DNA of 64,000 nt from Flammulina velutipes. Taxonomy: Eukaryota; Basidiomycota; Agaricomycetes; Agaricales; Physalacriaceae. This document shows, in pieces, positions 11,950 to 23,664 of this stretch. A model generated the notes under the pieces. That model had not been told where the DNA came from and searched no databases. It was given only the letters and a program-made list of their open reading frames with translations. How positions within the stretch are numbered: the first letter of the stretch is position 1; the number at the start of each line of letters is the position of its first letter. The position numbers were made by a program, and so were the translations under genes. Location: positions 1 to 64,000 of the forward strand of contig CM022375.1 in the NCBI GenBank assembly GCA_011800155.1, given 5' to 3'.

Positions 11950-13281
11950 GATTAGAAGCATAATGACCACGACGAAGTACTCAAAGGACGCACTAATATC
12001 GCAGTCATCGGGAGAATCATTGCAGTGTCACGGCGGGCCGATCTTCTTGGCGACTGGTGAAGAACCTCCAATATAACCTATATGTCACTGCATTTAGCAC
12101 AGCATATTCATTTCATTGCCTAGGATCGACGTTGTAGCTCACCATCATGAATCATTAGGGACGCAGGTATATATGGAACGATTACCAAGTTCGTGGTACT
12201 AGTAGGAGATAGGTACCTGTAGACGTCGAAGATGAACTTTAATTGCAGTGAAACTAGCGACGGGAGTGTAGAGCTTCGAGGCAACGAGTACGGTATTACC
12301 ACAGAAATATTCGTCGTTGGTGATACCGTCGAGAGAGACTGACCCGGAGCGTATAGTACAGTCAAGATCCAGCCGCGCGTGCGGCAGCAAAACTCTAGTC
12401 AGTGATCGGGCTTGTCGGAGCGAATGTTGAATCTGCGCCGGAAGATCGTAGGACATTCTAGTAGCGCACGAGGAGAGTAATCCCAAGAGCGCGCACTAGA
12501 GTGATAGTCAAAGACTAAGATAAGACTAAGAGCGCCGGCAGACAAATCACACGTGATCGTCACGTCTTGAGAACGCGCATCGCGCTCATTCTGATCGTCC
12601 AAGATAGACGTTCCGAGCACCTACCATATAAAATATAGCACTGGATCAATTGGCTGATTATCTGCGGCAGAACTGATGATTTCCTGATACTAGGTAGCTT
12701 GCGTATATAAATAGTCCCGTTACATGTCTTCAACTCATCCCATTTCGACTCTGAGTCCCCCCATCGACTAGTTTCCCGATTTCTACGAGATGCTCTCCTC
12801 TTTGTCTGCAAAGACTGGTGCAGATTCGAGCATCCTGATCGAGTACTCCGTACAGGCACTACTCATTACTAGGACATTTGGTTATCCAATCATAATGATA
12901 TGTAGCTGGAATCAGGAATCAGAAAGGCCCGTACATAAGAAAACGAACGGCGGAGCGACCCACTTTCCGCGCGCGAAGGATTGAGGGCAGGGTGGTGGCG
13001 GCGGGTCGGTGGCGCAGCGACAAATATCTTGATGCTGCATTGTGCGTTGCTCTGCGCGAGTCTGGCGGCAAATAGGGTCGGCATGCATTTACAACTCCCA
13101 ACCAGTCGCCCGTATATAGCGCATGAATTGAACTTCATTTATGTGTATTCAGGACACAGAGGACTTGGATGCAAGGTTCGATGTCTGTAGTACGCAAACC
13201 CGAGATGGATGTTCGAACGTTTTATTGAGTTTACACACAAAAAGTGTACGTCGTTTTGAGAGCACTGCTACTACCGATTGC
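11950..13281. other. upstream region of paralogue 4, partly duplicated upstream of paralogue 5
   Basis: The segment about 12120-12260 is similar to about 13970-14110 (shared GACGTTGTAGCTCACC, CGTGGTACTAGTAG and ACGTCGAAGATG). The duplication that produced paralogues 4 and 5 therefore carried about 700 bp of upstream DNA with it. Minus-strand frames at 12399-12859 have no recognisable motif. Confidence 0.5.
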
Positions 13282-13801
13282 TCAACCATGCCCAGACGGA
13301 GTCCAAACAACCCAGTAACGTTCTTCGTAGAAACCAGCCTTGAGTACGATCATATCCCAAAAATGAAACATCAACTGCCCCGTCTCTCAGAATCACATAT
13401 ATGTAAATACCTCCGGCAGCTCGGACCCGTATATCATCTCGCCGTCGTCAATCTTGGTGAGTCCAAAACCCGGCTCAACGACAACCCCGTTCTCCTCCCA
13501 GCCCTTCGTTTTATACATGGCGTATTTCATTGGATCGAAGGAGTCGAAATGGCCGAGGGGGTCATCGTCCCGCGGCCGGAAGTAAGTGAAGAGATATTCA
13601 GGATCGTCTGTCCATACAGTTCTGCCTTGGGGGTCCTTGAGTTCTTTTATCATCATCTGTGTGAGCGGGTATGCCGGTCTGTCCCCGTGAATCAACATTT
13701 GTAGTAGATGAGCGGATTGAAAATATTGCGTACGCGGCTTGGGAGACGAGGGCGGAGAGGAGCACAGCTCCGACTAACTTGAGGGAAGAGGGGAAGTGCA
13801 T
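13282..13801 (-). CDS. Small secreted protein, paralogue 5 (apparently intact)
   Basis: ATG at 13801-13799 and stop at 13284-13282. Three exons: signal peptide MHFPSSLKLVGAVLLSALV; body with MMIKELKDPQGRTVW, EYLFTYFRPRDDD, MKYAMYKTKGWEENG and GLTKIDDGEMIYGSELPE; and a last exon LMFHFWDMIVLKAGF...ERYWVVW after intron GTATTT...GGGGCAG. Introns are phase 2 and phase 0 and both match the paralogues. The mature product is about 120 residues, acidic, without an obvious enzymatic motif. Upstream are TATAAAA (about 13911-13919) and a 5'UTR intron (GTAAGC...CTTACAG). This copy is the best reference for the family. Confidence 0.7.
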
Positions 13802-13910
13802 GGTTTGATGAGGCTTCTACGGCCTGTAAGCTTGTCAGATAGAGTCCGGATGATAGACTTCACAGTAAGCTTACCGGTGTATGAAGAAAGTTGGAGGATT
13901 GAAATCATAT

Positions 13911-13919
13911 CTTTTATAG
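13911..13919 (-). promoter_or_regulatory. TATA-like box of paralogue 5
   Basis: CTATAAAAG on the minus strand, followed by ATATGATTTCAATCCTCC and the conserved CATACACCG donor of the 5'UTR intron. Paralogue 4 has the equivalent TTATAAAAG at about 11940-11948. Confidence 0.5.
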
Positions 13920-13969
13920 GGATTAGACAAGGTCACTGCATTCCGGAAAGCGTAGTGATTGTTCCTTTA

Positions 13970-14769
13970 CTAGGGATCGGCGTTGTAGCTCACCTTCGTC
14001 AAGCAGATGTAACAGGATTCCAAGTTTCGTGGTACTAGTAGTAGATATTTGTACCCGGGGATACGTCGAAGATGGGCGTTTGAATGCAGTGCACCTAGCC
14101 ACCAGAGCATCAGTAGTGTCGCGTAGATAGCCACGGCTGGATATACCACCCAGAGAGTTTAGCCTGGAACGAAGACTGCCACAGTAAGAATGTGTCGCCC
14201 ACTCGCCGAAGCTTTAGCAAATCCGGGCTAGCGGTCGCTGGATATTAGGATTGGCGGGCGCAGGCCAGATAACACAGCCATAGAGCACAACGAGAGCCAT
14301 AAACGAGAGCGCGCACTCGAGTCAGCGACTTTTGGACGTGGTCAAAGGTGAAACTTCAAACGACAACGGCAGGCAAAACACTCGTTTCGAACTGCGTACA
14401 TCGATGTCTGTCATTGCTCCTTCTACCATCAACCTCCTCCTCCTTAGAGTCCCGCAGCACATCTTCTTTCCGCCTACGAGGACTGGTGCTCAAACATCCA
14501 CGCATCGCCAGTCTCCCGAGCCAATCAGCACCCGCCCGTATCCATCGTTGCCGATCCCACCAATACGGTCCCCTCCGCCAGTCAGACCCAAAAACGTGCA
14601 CCCGTACCGATTATCTCGGGGCAGGCGGACTAGGTCGCTGCAAAACAACACCATCAGATCGAGGTTCAGGTAATGGTCCATTCTCCTCCTGCGTGTGGGA
14701 TCGAGGAGCCAATGGCTCGAAAGCGAACCGTACGGATGCGCTCGCAGTACGGCGTGCGTACTTGACCCA
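13970..14769. other. duplicated upstream DNA, no supported gene
   Basis: Carries the second copy of the upstream segment described for 12120-12260. Plus-strand frames around 14332-14673 lie opposite or beside the aminopeptidase relic and are not supported. Confidence 0.4.
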
Positions 14770-15030
14770 GCCGACAACATATGTCGTTGTCCAAGTTGCT
14801 GAGGGCCCCAGGGAAGAGCTCGACGAGAGCGACGACACAGGAGCCTGTGAGGGTGGCTACGTCGATGAGTGTATGTGGCTCGAATTCGGAGGACGCGTAG
14901 TAGATGGTATCTGGATTGTAAAATTAGAACATGATGGAGTGAGGAGGATGAGTATCATACCAGCGAGGACGAGGCTTTCCTGTGCATCCGTTTTGTCTAC
15001 CATCACACATTTAGATGCTGAAAAAAGTGA
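14770..15030 (-). pseudogene. M17 leucyl aminopeptidase relic
   Basis: On the minus strand an exon coding VDKTDAQESLVLA is joined by a clean intron (GTATGA...AATCCAG) to DTIYYASSEFEPHTLIDVAT, then LTGSCVVALVELFPGALSNLD. The join completes the Asp of the LVLAD motif. This is the core of the M17 family, whose signature is NTDAEGRLVLAD. Here the signature reads KTDAQESL, so a metal-binding Glu is replaced by Gln and the catalytic Arg by Ser. No full N- or C-terminal domain is present. I read it as a dead fragment of a di-zinc cytosolic aminopeptidase. Confidence 0.75.
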
Positions 15031-15299
15031 GTGGAGGGCAACGGAAGTTGATAGAAACGACGTACATGTTGCCATGCTTCGTCGCGCTAGGCTGAGAGAG
15101 GAAGTTGTTGTTCTTGATATTGATGACGCCGGAGATAGTGTGCGAACCTTCGTTGGAGGATGAGCGCGACGTTGTCTATTGCTTCAAATGCGGCTCGTGG
15201 CAGTTGTGGTCATCGTGATTGCAGCTAAGACGAAGGTGTAAGGGCCAGTAATCAGCAAGACGGAGGGGGACGCACCATATCAGCCAAGTCTTGCGCCCG

Positions 15300-16100
15300 T
15301 TGGTATTAGGGAGGAATGCGCGGGGTAGTGGATGAGTACGATGCCAGGATGGTGGGTACGGCTATAATGGACTGGTTAGCACGTTCACCCAGCGACAATT
15401 CTAAAGACGCACCCGGGGCATGCGCATCCTGCGACGCGTCGACTTTGACGTCGTCCGCCCAATCCGCGGACTGCCTATACTGCGCACCCGATGGCTCTTC
15501 CTCACGGTCTCCCGCTTCGAATTCCCGGTTTACTTCTTGTACTCGCTCCCAGCGACAGAGCGGTCAAGATGCCTGGCGCCATGTTATAAAGATATGTGTC
15601 GTTGCGATTTTTGTTGGTTTGTCGCCAGAGGGTAGAGTCTCCGGCTCAGAGGAGCCCTTTCGACCGCGCGTGAGGGACCGTTGCCATGCTCGTTCTGCAG
15701 CGAAGGATTTGCAGGCATTTCCATGAGCTGAGGCTAAAGCGTAAGGGGTGGTAATCTGGCAAAAGAGGAGATAACGCACTATACGAGGCATAGGTGACGC
15801 ATTCATCCCATTGCTTGGATGATTTCTCTGAAGGAAACAATTCGGGGTTGACTCTGGAATGCGGGGAAGTCTTGAGGACGATGCAAGGAGCCGCGACGGC
15901 TACAACAAGAGGATGAGCACCGTCAGTGAGAGACCATATCAAGCACGAACCAGCAGCATGGGCGTCCTGCCTATCATGTCCTTGACGCCGTCTGCCTTGC
16001 CAGCGCTCCCGAAAGCTCTCATCACGACCTTCAGCTCCGATTTTGCAGTTTTCTTCTGGTACTCGCGTCCTAGCGAAGAGATTGCAGTCGGGTTAGACGT
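15300..16100 (-). repeat. Tandemly duplicated relic upstream of the M17 fragment
   Basis: About 15395-15560 and 15925-16095 resemble each other in direct orientation. The downstream DNA also aligns loosely. On the minus strand the second copy reads EYQKKTAKSELKVVMRAFGS followed by AGKADGVKDMIGRTPM. This could be the decayed N-terminal part of the same aminopeptidase, but that is inference. The first copy has a stop right after EYKK. Confidence 0.45.
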
Positions 16101-16714
16101 GTCGTTTCATCTTTTGCTGGCTTGTCGCAGTCGACCAGGAGCTCTTCAGATCGTGAAACGATGTGCGCCGTTGCCATTTTTTTTTGCAACAAAGGAAGAT
16201 GAGACGAGAATATTGATGCAGAGAGGAAAGGATGTCGTTCGTTGTCAAAGGAAGCTCAATGCCGGAAAAGTGCCGGAGACAGATTTTGCACGATCACTTG
16301 ACCCTTTCCCAAGCACGTCTGCTCGTGTTATACACCTTCAAATTATTCATGTCTCCCTTTTCGATTCCCACAACATGCCCAAGACTTCAATTTCCACTCC
16401 TCAGGAAAAATCTCTTCTCGGCAACGGGTCGGTGGCGATGCCACGGCGAATATCTTTGTGGTGGTGTTCGCTGCCTCGCGCGACCATTTCAGTAAGTATT
16501 TATAGGCTCATACAACGCAGAGCTGCTACTGCGAGTCCGCATCTATGCACCGAGCTTGAATTGAACATTATTTCCGAGGCATAGTGTTGGGTGCAGCAGG
16601 AATAAATGGTGCGATAGCTTGACATTGGTTACATGTGAGTACGAAGATATTTGTATGGTTCTCTCAGTTCAAAACAAATACGCGAGGAAGAAATGTAGGT
16701 CATTTTTAGAGTAT
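16101..16714. other. no supported gene
   Basis: Open frames on the plus strand (to about 16584) lack a motif. This is the 3' flank of paralogue 6. Confidence 0.35.
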
Positions 16715-17219
16715 TCACTGTCCCTTAGGCGTCCAGAAAATCCAGTGTCGTCCTTCAAAGAAACCAGACTCAAGCACGAGGATATTCTAACGATAAAATG
16801 TCAGCAGTGCCTTCCCTCGGGATCATACTTATAGAAATACCTTTGGCAGCTCACGTTCATATATCATCCCGTTGTCTTGAACCGCAGTGAACGCATAGAC
16901 ATCTAAATGATACCCATCTTCATTCCAGTCCTCTGTTTTATACTTGGCGATCTGAACACCATAATTTCATGTCGTCACGGGAGATTGGCTCCACATTCTC
17001 GACGAAAGTGAAGAGGTATCCACCAGGCTGTTGCCATACAACCTTACCCTCGGACGTGAGTTCCGTTATCGTGATATCGGTGCCCGGCAATCTGTACGCA
17101 AAGGTAAGCATAGCCGATAACTGGATAGAAAATGCTGCGTACGCGGCGGCATGGGTAAGAAATTTAAAGGCAGAGAGGATGGCAACTCCGACTAACTTAA
17201 GGGAAGCGGGGAGATGCAT
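16715..17219 (-). pseudogene. Small secreted protein, paralogue 6 (frameshifted)
   Basis: ATG at 17219-17217. Signal peptide MHLPASLKLVGVAILSAF, phase-2 intron (GTACGC...GTACAG), body starting LPGTDITITELTSEGKVVW and GGYLFTFVENVEP. After DDMK (near 16965) the family sequence continues only in another frame, as QIAKYKTEDWNEDG and then MIYERELPK. The original frame meets a stop. A second intron (GTATTT...ATCGTTAG) and last exon NILVLESGFFEGRHWIFW end at TGA 16717-16715. The gene therefore has one internal frameshift and otherwise complete structure. Confidence 0.65.
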
Positions 17220-17699
17220 GGTTGGATGATGTCGGGTCTTAGATGTTGATGATGATGATGATGATAGGACAGAAAGATGCCTTTTCAATGAAAGGATAGT
17301 CGCAATGACTACGGTGAAGTGTTCACACCGACTCACCGTATCACGACCGGCGAGAGATATGTTGCAGTGTCATGGTAGGTCGATCTCCATGGTCGTCGCC
17401 GCGGGAGAGATGTTCAGATGGCGCATTTGCGCTGTATGATCGCTACGCTACGACCAATCTTCATGGCAAGGGATGAGTCGAAGATTGAGATCGTCATCAT
17501 AACTCACCGCCGTCAAGGACATGTAGATAGAGACACACCGCGGCAGGCAAATCACCTTATTCGACGACGAGGTCCCGAGCCGCTGAAGTAAATTGTCTCT
17601 ACTCTCCAAGTACTGCATTCACTCATTTAGTGTTATGACACGAGTGACGTTTTTACAGAAATACAAGCATAGTCACCGTCGACAAATTATAGAGTGCAT
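17220..17699. other. upstream region of paralogue 6
   Basis: Contains an (ATC/GAT)n microsatellite in the leader (about 17243-17263) and no supported gene. Confidence 0.4.
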
Positions 17700-18960
17700 A
17701 CTCCTCTTCACCAGGGCAGACTGGTACATGTTTCGAACCTCCGGCCCGACCCCTCCATATCAGCACGCCACCATCTTCTGAGAAGGATTTCAGTACTTGG
17801 CGGGCCGACTGGGTAAATTGGGAACAGACCATCTGGCGGCAAAGGCGACGCATAATCCGAGTCTTCAGCATCAAAGGCACCCGTGCCGTAAAGCATAGCT
17901 CTCAAGTTGCTGCACGCGTCTCCCGATCTACCTTCCATCCACCACTTGGCACGACGCACACCACAGTCTTCCGTCCGCACGGGAAAACTTGCAGCTCTCA
18001 ACGTGACGGGGAGCCTATCCCGAATCACCATCCGGTTTTGACAACGCCAGACGGGGGTACTGGGATGTTCGATCGCACAAGCCCGAGGAAGTAACGTCTT
18101 TCGCTCTCATTCCCAAAATTGGCCGTCGAGACGTGGATTTGTTCTATCGGGACGTCCAACGAGGGATGGAGATCGTGATTATGTATACAATCTCGAGCAG
18201 GAGGAGCGAAGACGGAGAAGGTAGCGGGACCACCATAGCGTGAGGGGAGCGATGTAATGTTCCATTTGACTGTGTCGATCTTGAGAATGCGTCGATGTGG
18301 CAAAGTGGCATCGGATAGGGAAACGAAATACGTGTCCTCCGTGGTCGATGTATCACGGTAGGTAGCGTCGTTCGTTTCCCGAAAGGTTACGAGCCGTCGT
18401 TGTGACTCCGCCGGACGTGTATCCTTGGAAAGAGAGCGCAACACAGCTATCCAGCGATCGGCGCCACCTTGCCTCGGAGAATCCAGGTTACCGCCAAATC
18501 CGACCTAGATAAAATGAGAGGACTCACAGGAGACTGGTATATGTCTCGCTGAGCGCGTCCGCGAGTCCCGCCCTCCTAGGTTCCTAGGTTCCTTTTTCCT
18601 TCAGGTAAATTGTATGTCCGTCGGAGCGAGATGGCCAGCGGACGCGTCGAGCTGGATTGTCCATCGCCAACCTAGCGTTCTCGAGCCTCACGGGTTTGAT
18701 AGCACCAAGACGTCTACCGAGATGTTTAATGAGATCGCTGCGCAAATGAGAGGAGTCGAGTCGGAAATGCGCGGGGTTGGAGTGAGACTAGGGACGAGTC
18801 AGATGGCATTCCAGACAATGAGAATGCGTACCTCTGGGGGTGCTCGCGGGCTTCACTGAGCTCATTCCAGCATCGGTATACGGACTGTCGGGTAGGGGGA
18901 GAATCGTGCGCGATAGTACGAGCTGTATTTCTGACTCGGAGTCGCTTTGCGTCCATCACA
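17700..18960 (-). repeat. Inverted duplication, right copy (unrecognised gene remnant)
   Basis: Reverse-complement counterpart of 455-1690, better preserved. Minus-strand frames include MDAKRLRVRNTARTIAHDS (18959 downward) and 18444-18025, reading RRLVTFRETNDATYRDTS and LPSRYGGPATFSVFAPPA, continuing at 18031-17708 in another frame. The frames break between pieces, so no intact product is proposed. I do not recognise the protein; an F-box/LRR-like origin is only a weak impression. Confidence 0.55.
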
Positions 18961-19387
18961 AAATTTGTCGGAGCGCGTTAAAGGTCGATGATGAATAAAA
19001 GGCTACTATATCTAGGATAAATATCGTACGTACCAATGTATACGTAGAGACACGTATCTTTTCTGAATAAATGGCAAGACGGTAGGGAAAAAATACCCTA
19101 TTAATATGGTGACATCCGGCAAAACTAACACTCAGCTATAGCCCTCACGGAAGGGTCCCCAAAGTGTTAGATGGTCATATTGAAGGCCTCAGAATGCATT
19201 GCGGGTCTAAACAAGACCTGATATTGCAACTCCTCATCACAGCGCCACTACTATCTTCACTCCCTTTGCCTGCTTATCCAGCTTCTCCGTCGTGTCATAT
19301 ACAGCCCAGTCCGTGTTCTCATCCTGCTCAACGTCAGTCCAGCCATTAATATCCCCGCCGTCATTCTCACCGTTAATGCTCTCATGA
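18961..19387. other. no supported gene
   Basis: AT-rich stretch, then an unremarkable plus-strand frame leading into the next gene. Confidence 0.4.
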
Positions 19388-20064
19388 TTGCCACCGCAAC
19401 TTGACCGCGACGTTCAAAATGTACAAGTGCGCTCGGCAATTTCCGGAAGTGCTCACAACGTTGAACGTGATCGTGATCTGTCACACAGCATCACATCACG
19501 AACGCGTCTTTCCCTTCAACCGTCACCACCAGCAAGAACGATCCAACGAGGCCAAGCTCCAAGTAGGCGACGTTTAAACCTTGACTACCGATACGTTTCC
19601 CGGAATCCGAAGAAGATGAAGCACCAGAGAGTCGGGCTGAGTGAGAGCAGCCAGAATGCCCCGAAATCGTGTAAGTCCTCGCCTCTGCCTCTGCCTGTTT
19701 ACTTGCATTCTGACTCAAGCAGAAATTACTCAAATACGCGAGCAGGATCACGCGACACGGGGTTGAAAGATATCAACGAGAACGATAACGAGAGTGAACG
19801 GGACGACAGCGGAGCAGAGATGGAGGCAGAGATGGAGGAATATGGGGGAAGCTCAGAGGACAAAGGAGAAGACGAGTGAGTTGTGACTGACTCCTGGTGT
19901 CCAGAAACTAATTAATTCGCAGCGAAGACCACCTCATTTTGTCGAACATGGTACCAAATCACGCACGTCGCTTGCATGCCTTCAGCGGTCTTCAGCTCCG
20001 TGCCAAGGCTTTCACAGCCCCCAGTCGCTGCTTCAGGAGCTGGAGTGCGTCTTTTGTGCAGTAA
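19388..20064 (+). CDS. Unrecognised acidic low-complexity protein
   Basis: An open frame of 163 codons rich in Ser, Arg and then Asp/Glu (SERDDSGAEMEAEMEEYGGS) ends at a good donor (GTGAGT at 19876). Splicing to acceptor AATTCGCAG (19922) keeps phase and gives DEDHLILSNMVPNHARRLHA...LQLRAKAFT with a stop at 20062-20064. The splice fit and composition support a real gene, probably encoding a disordered, possibly nuclear protein. A second potential intron (GTAAGT near 19672 to CAG 19722) is inside the frame and may or may not be used. No known family. Confidence 0.45.
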
Positions 20065-21854
20065 TAGTACGCATATACTCACACTTTCTAGCGAGTCTTA
20101 TGTTATCCGATCCAGGCGAAGATACTATCAACGTTCCTCTTCGTATTCTCGTCAAGCCGTCAGCATACCCTCACCATCCTGATTCTGACCGGACGGCCGT
20201 GACCATGGCAGTGTTCTGGCGAGTCGTCGACCTATGGCATCAAGAAAAGTTCTGATAGTCACCAGTCCATCCCTCTATTCGACACGAACGACCGTTGTCG
20301 ACTTCCAGGATACGAAGGATGCCATGGCGGTGGGCCAGAGATGAATACCCGTCATGGTGAGACTTACAGTTCGCGATGACAAGACACTGATTGTTATTCT
20401 CAGTAAGCCAGCTCCATAGATCTCATCATCAAATCTCGCGACGCGGACGTTCAAACGTTCACTAGCACCCAAGACACCGGCGCGGCAGAAGACGTATTTG
20501 TCCGTGGTATGTCCCTCTTCACTGCCTCGTGTCGTCCTCACAACCCCTGCCACAGAAATTGGACACGGATTCGGCGGTCGCATCGCCCTTGGGTTTCACT
20601 AGCGCGTATCTGAGACGCCGTTCCTAAGAAAGACGATGGTGGGGCGTGTACATGCTCGTGGCACCCTGGTGTTCCGCCTTGCTCCAGTATGTCCTGTATT
20701 TTTGTCAACTGTACTACGTAGAATTCCATTGCTGTTTCATCTATCCTGGTGAATGAATCAATACCGCAAAGCCTGTGGCGTAGTACTAGCAGTATCTGTC
20801 GTAGTGTATACATAGCAGTTTTCATTGGGTATATATCAGATCTTTAATGCGTGGGGGGAGTCCACCTAATATCCAATATATAGGGTATTTATTCCAATTC
20901 AGGTATTTATTCTTGTCGAGGTATTTATCACTCATAAATCCAGTATGCACCATAAAGCAAGGTATTCATTACAATTATATATGGTTTTCATCGCGCGGAC
21001 ATTTTTTGTGATGTCTTGCTTGTCTATCAGTATCATAAATATCCTCGCCCAATAACATTGACAGAGATGAAGATTTCTTCAAGGGACGCATATCTTTAGT
21101 CAGGACTGGCTAGTACCCAACATGCTCGTTGTACGTCTCTACCAGTCTATCCTTTAGCGATGTACGCTGGGAATCTTCTTGGCCATACTGAGACGCATTC
21201 GCCGATTGGCTCTTACGAATAGGGTCCCGGTTACCCAATCCTTCATCATCAGTGGGTATGTCTGAGCCAGAGTCGCTAGAATCGCTTCCGTCACCTCCCT
21301 GTCCGCCATTACCAGATTTAGACCGTCGGCGGCTAGGCGTTTTCTTACGTTTGTCCTTCCCCAGTCTCTCAGGAGTCTCCTCAGGCTCGTCCTTAATCGC
21401 ACCATTGTTCGATGTATGACGCGTTGGTGGGGGACACGTATGCGCTGTCTCAGGTGAATAGTATCGGACAGGATTGGGCCTGTCCCTTCTGTCTTGATGT
21501 ATGTATGGCCTTTGTATTCGCCGAGACGCGGGCCTGTATTGCTCTTGCCCGGTATAGCACCTTTCCTACTGTTCCGTTGCTGCTAGCCGCCACTCCGTTA
21601 TACGATGATGCATGTGGGCAGCCCGCTCGCATCATAGATTTGGTAGGATCAATGATTGCATGACGGAACAATGATCGTACGGCTCTCTCCGTTGATCGTA
21701 CGGATCACTCCATTGATACACTCACTCACACAAGTCGACGCAATATATATACATGAATTGATCATACAGTCATAGTACAAAATTGTCCATCTGCACGTAA
21801 TCTTACATTGCTTTCCATCTCAAAAACTGCCTACAGATACCCAAACCCACAGCA
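20065..21854. other. no supported gene; short degenerate repeats
   Basis: Contains repeated AGGTATTTATT-like units at about 20880-20945 and TGATCGTACGG repeats near 21670-21710. Frames at 20275-20825 and 21154-21405 on the minus strand show no recognisable domain. Confidence 0.4.
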
Positions 21855-22594
21855 CTAATGGGGCCGCCTTGCTCGGCGCGCAAAACCGGCAGAGCTCGGG
21901 CGTCGATCAGAATGAGAAGGCCCGGCAAGCGCCTGACGAGCAAGGTCAGCCTGTTGTGTGCTCTCCAGTGCATCGGCCAACTTGCGCAAACGGTACTCTT
22001 GCTCCTGCGCAGAGGTGGAGAACCTCAAAACCGTGTCAGATATATTGCTGGCCCAGTCTGCTGCTCTTTTACACCACATCACAGACGCTTGATGATGCGT
22101 AAGAGAGAGTTCGTCCTCAGCTGCGAATAAGTGAACCTCCCGATGTGAACAAAACAAAACGGCGACATACGAGTATCAGGGATATTGAAGGGGTTCCCGT
22201 CTTCGTCCAAAGGAAAACCAGATGATAAACGATTGAAGGGGAAAACTGTGTAACGATGGGGCCAGCTGTGGTGGTTGTAGTTTGTGGCGACCAAGGACAA
22301 AAATCGGCGAAACTCGAGCATTCCGTGACTCTCGAATAGCTGAACGAGTTTTGCAAAGACCAACACATCGGCAATGCCAACCTAGGTAACATGAAGAAAA
22401 AAAAGATAGAATAAGATGGCACAACGCACCCATAGGTTGTAGATAGCCGGCAATTCTACATTCAGGATAACAGCCCCTTGTGTCTTAACGCGTCCGCAGC
22501 GGATCATTAACTCGTCAAGATCTTCAGCGACGTCGTCGAACAAACTTGCCACCATGCGTTTACCGTTCATGGTGGAAAGTCGATGAGAACTCAA
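21855..22594 (-). CDS. Conserved-looking hypothetical protein, three exons
   Basis: Exon 1 (from ATG 22594, or the in-frame ATG at 22570) codes MNGKRMVASLFDDVAEDLDE and ends NLW at donor GTGCGT. Exon 2 starts at acceptor ACCTAG with VGIADVLVFAKLVQLFESHG and ends FNIPDT at GTATGT. Exon 3 (acceptor TTCGCAG) runs EDELSLTHHQASVMWCKRAA to a basic Arg/Pro/His C terminus and stop at 21857-21855. Both introns are canonical and keep frame over about 230 residues, which is strong evidence for a gene. No domain is recognised. The C-terminal part is predicted helical and Gln/Ala rich. Confidence 0.65.
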
Positions 22595-22599
22595 AAGTG

Positions 22600-23226
22600 G
22601 CGTGGCAGCTTAAAAGAAAAGAATTGGACAGCGATTCAAACTCAGCTGTCAAGGCCGCGGGAGACACAGCACATAGCGCCACACTCAGAAGCCAACCTCC
22701 TGACATCACATGCCATCTGTACGGCTACCTATGTTGATGCCGAAACATACGTTGAAATTATTCTGCAGCATACCTTATGCTCAAGTATTGGTAATATCTA
22801 TCCACTTTAATGCACACTTTCCAGTACGGCGACCTTTGGTGAGCACAATCTGAAAGAAAATTATAATCCTCCCGCGGCTGCGAAGAGTGCCGGAAACCTC
22901 ATGGCGCCTCGGTCACACGGCTATAACAGCAATAGAATCAAACGGCACAATATTCACCACTGCGTTGGCATCGTGGTAACCCCGACAGAAATCTCGAGAT
23001 TTCTGTCGTCACCCGTTCCATCATATGTTATTACATGCAAATATGACATCACTAGTGTTTCGCGACTTGCGCCACATACACTCAACATTGGGAAAACAAG
23101 AGACACAGATGAATCTCGGTAATACTTTTTGGGAGCCAAGTTCACGTCATTCCATTAACCTATTTAAAACTCATTGTGTACACTATAGTACTAAACGGTA
23201 GCCACATTATTTCTTAGAAACTGTAC
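22600..23226. other. no supported gene
   Basis: Divergent region between the preceding minus-strand gene and a plus-strand frame. A 22-bp palindromic stretch around 22986-23010 (GAAATCTCGAGATTTC core) is present. Confidence 0.35.
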
Positions 23227-23664
23227 GTGTCAAGCTGTTGCTCGCAGCGTTTATATCCCTCCGTCAATTTCGACTCATTCCGCTCTGCCGTGAACCACTA
23301 CCGTGATCTTATCATGCCAGTCATGCTACTCAGCGACAGTCGAGCGAGTGTGAACGAGATGTTTGACGCGGTAATTGAATGGCAGATAGAGCGGGCTGTG
23401 GACGAGGAGCAACTCTTACAGTTGCATAATATATGTCGAGAGGCTAGTCGCGAGGTTTACGGTATGCTGGAGGCGCGTCCAGGAATGACGCTGGAATTGA
23501 TAGAGCAGCTTCACCTAGTTTTGCTTGCCAGTTTGGAGGAGATGTTTTCTATGCAATCACTAGGGTTACTTTGGAGAAGCAAAAGTTACAGGAGTCTAGA
23601 CAAGCACCAAATGTATCTGAATGACAGACGAAGATGTAATGTAATGGAAATAGTAAAATTGTAG
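23227..23664 (+). CDS. Hypothetical 145-residue protein
   Basis: Single uninterrupted frame with amphipathic helical character (RASVNEMFDAVIEWQIERAV, EEQLLQLHNICREASREVYG). No intron is needed. Length and protein-like composition are the only support; no family is recognised and a remnant exon of a larger gene is equally possible. Confidence 0.4.
   Translation: MSSCCSQRLYPSVNFDSFRSAVNHYRDLIMPVMLLSDSRASVNEMFDAVIEWQIERAVDEEQLLQLHNICREASREVYGMLEARPGMTLELIEQLHLVLLASLEEMFSMQSLGLLWRSKSYRSLDKHQMYLNDRRRCNVMEIVKL

Noticed and set aside
14348..15163. Plus-strand frame of 271 codons, the second longest in the window
   Set aside because: It runs antisense to the M17 relic whose exon junction and motifs are clear; no motif of its own.
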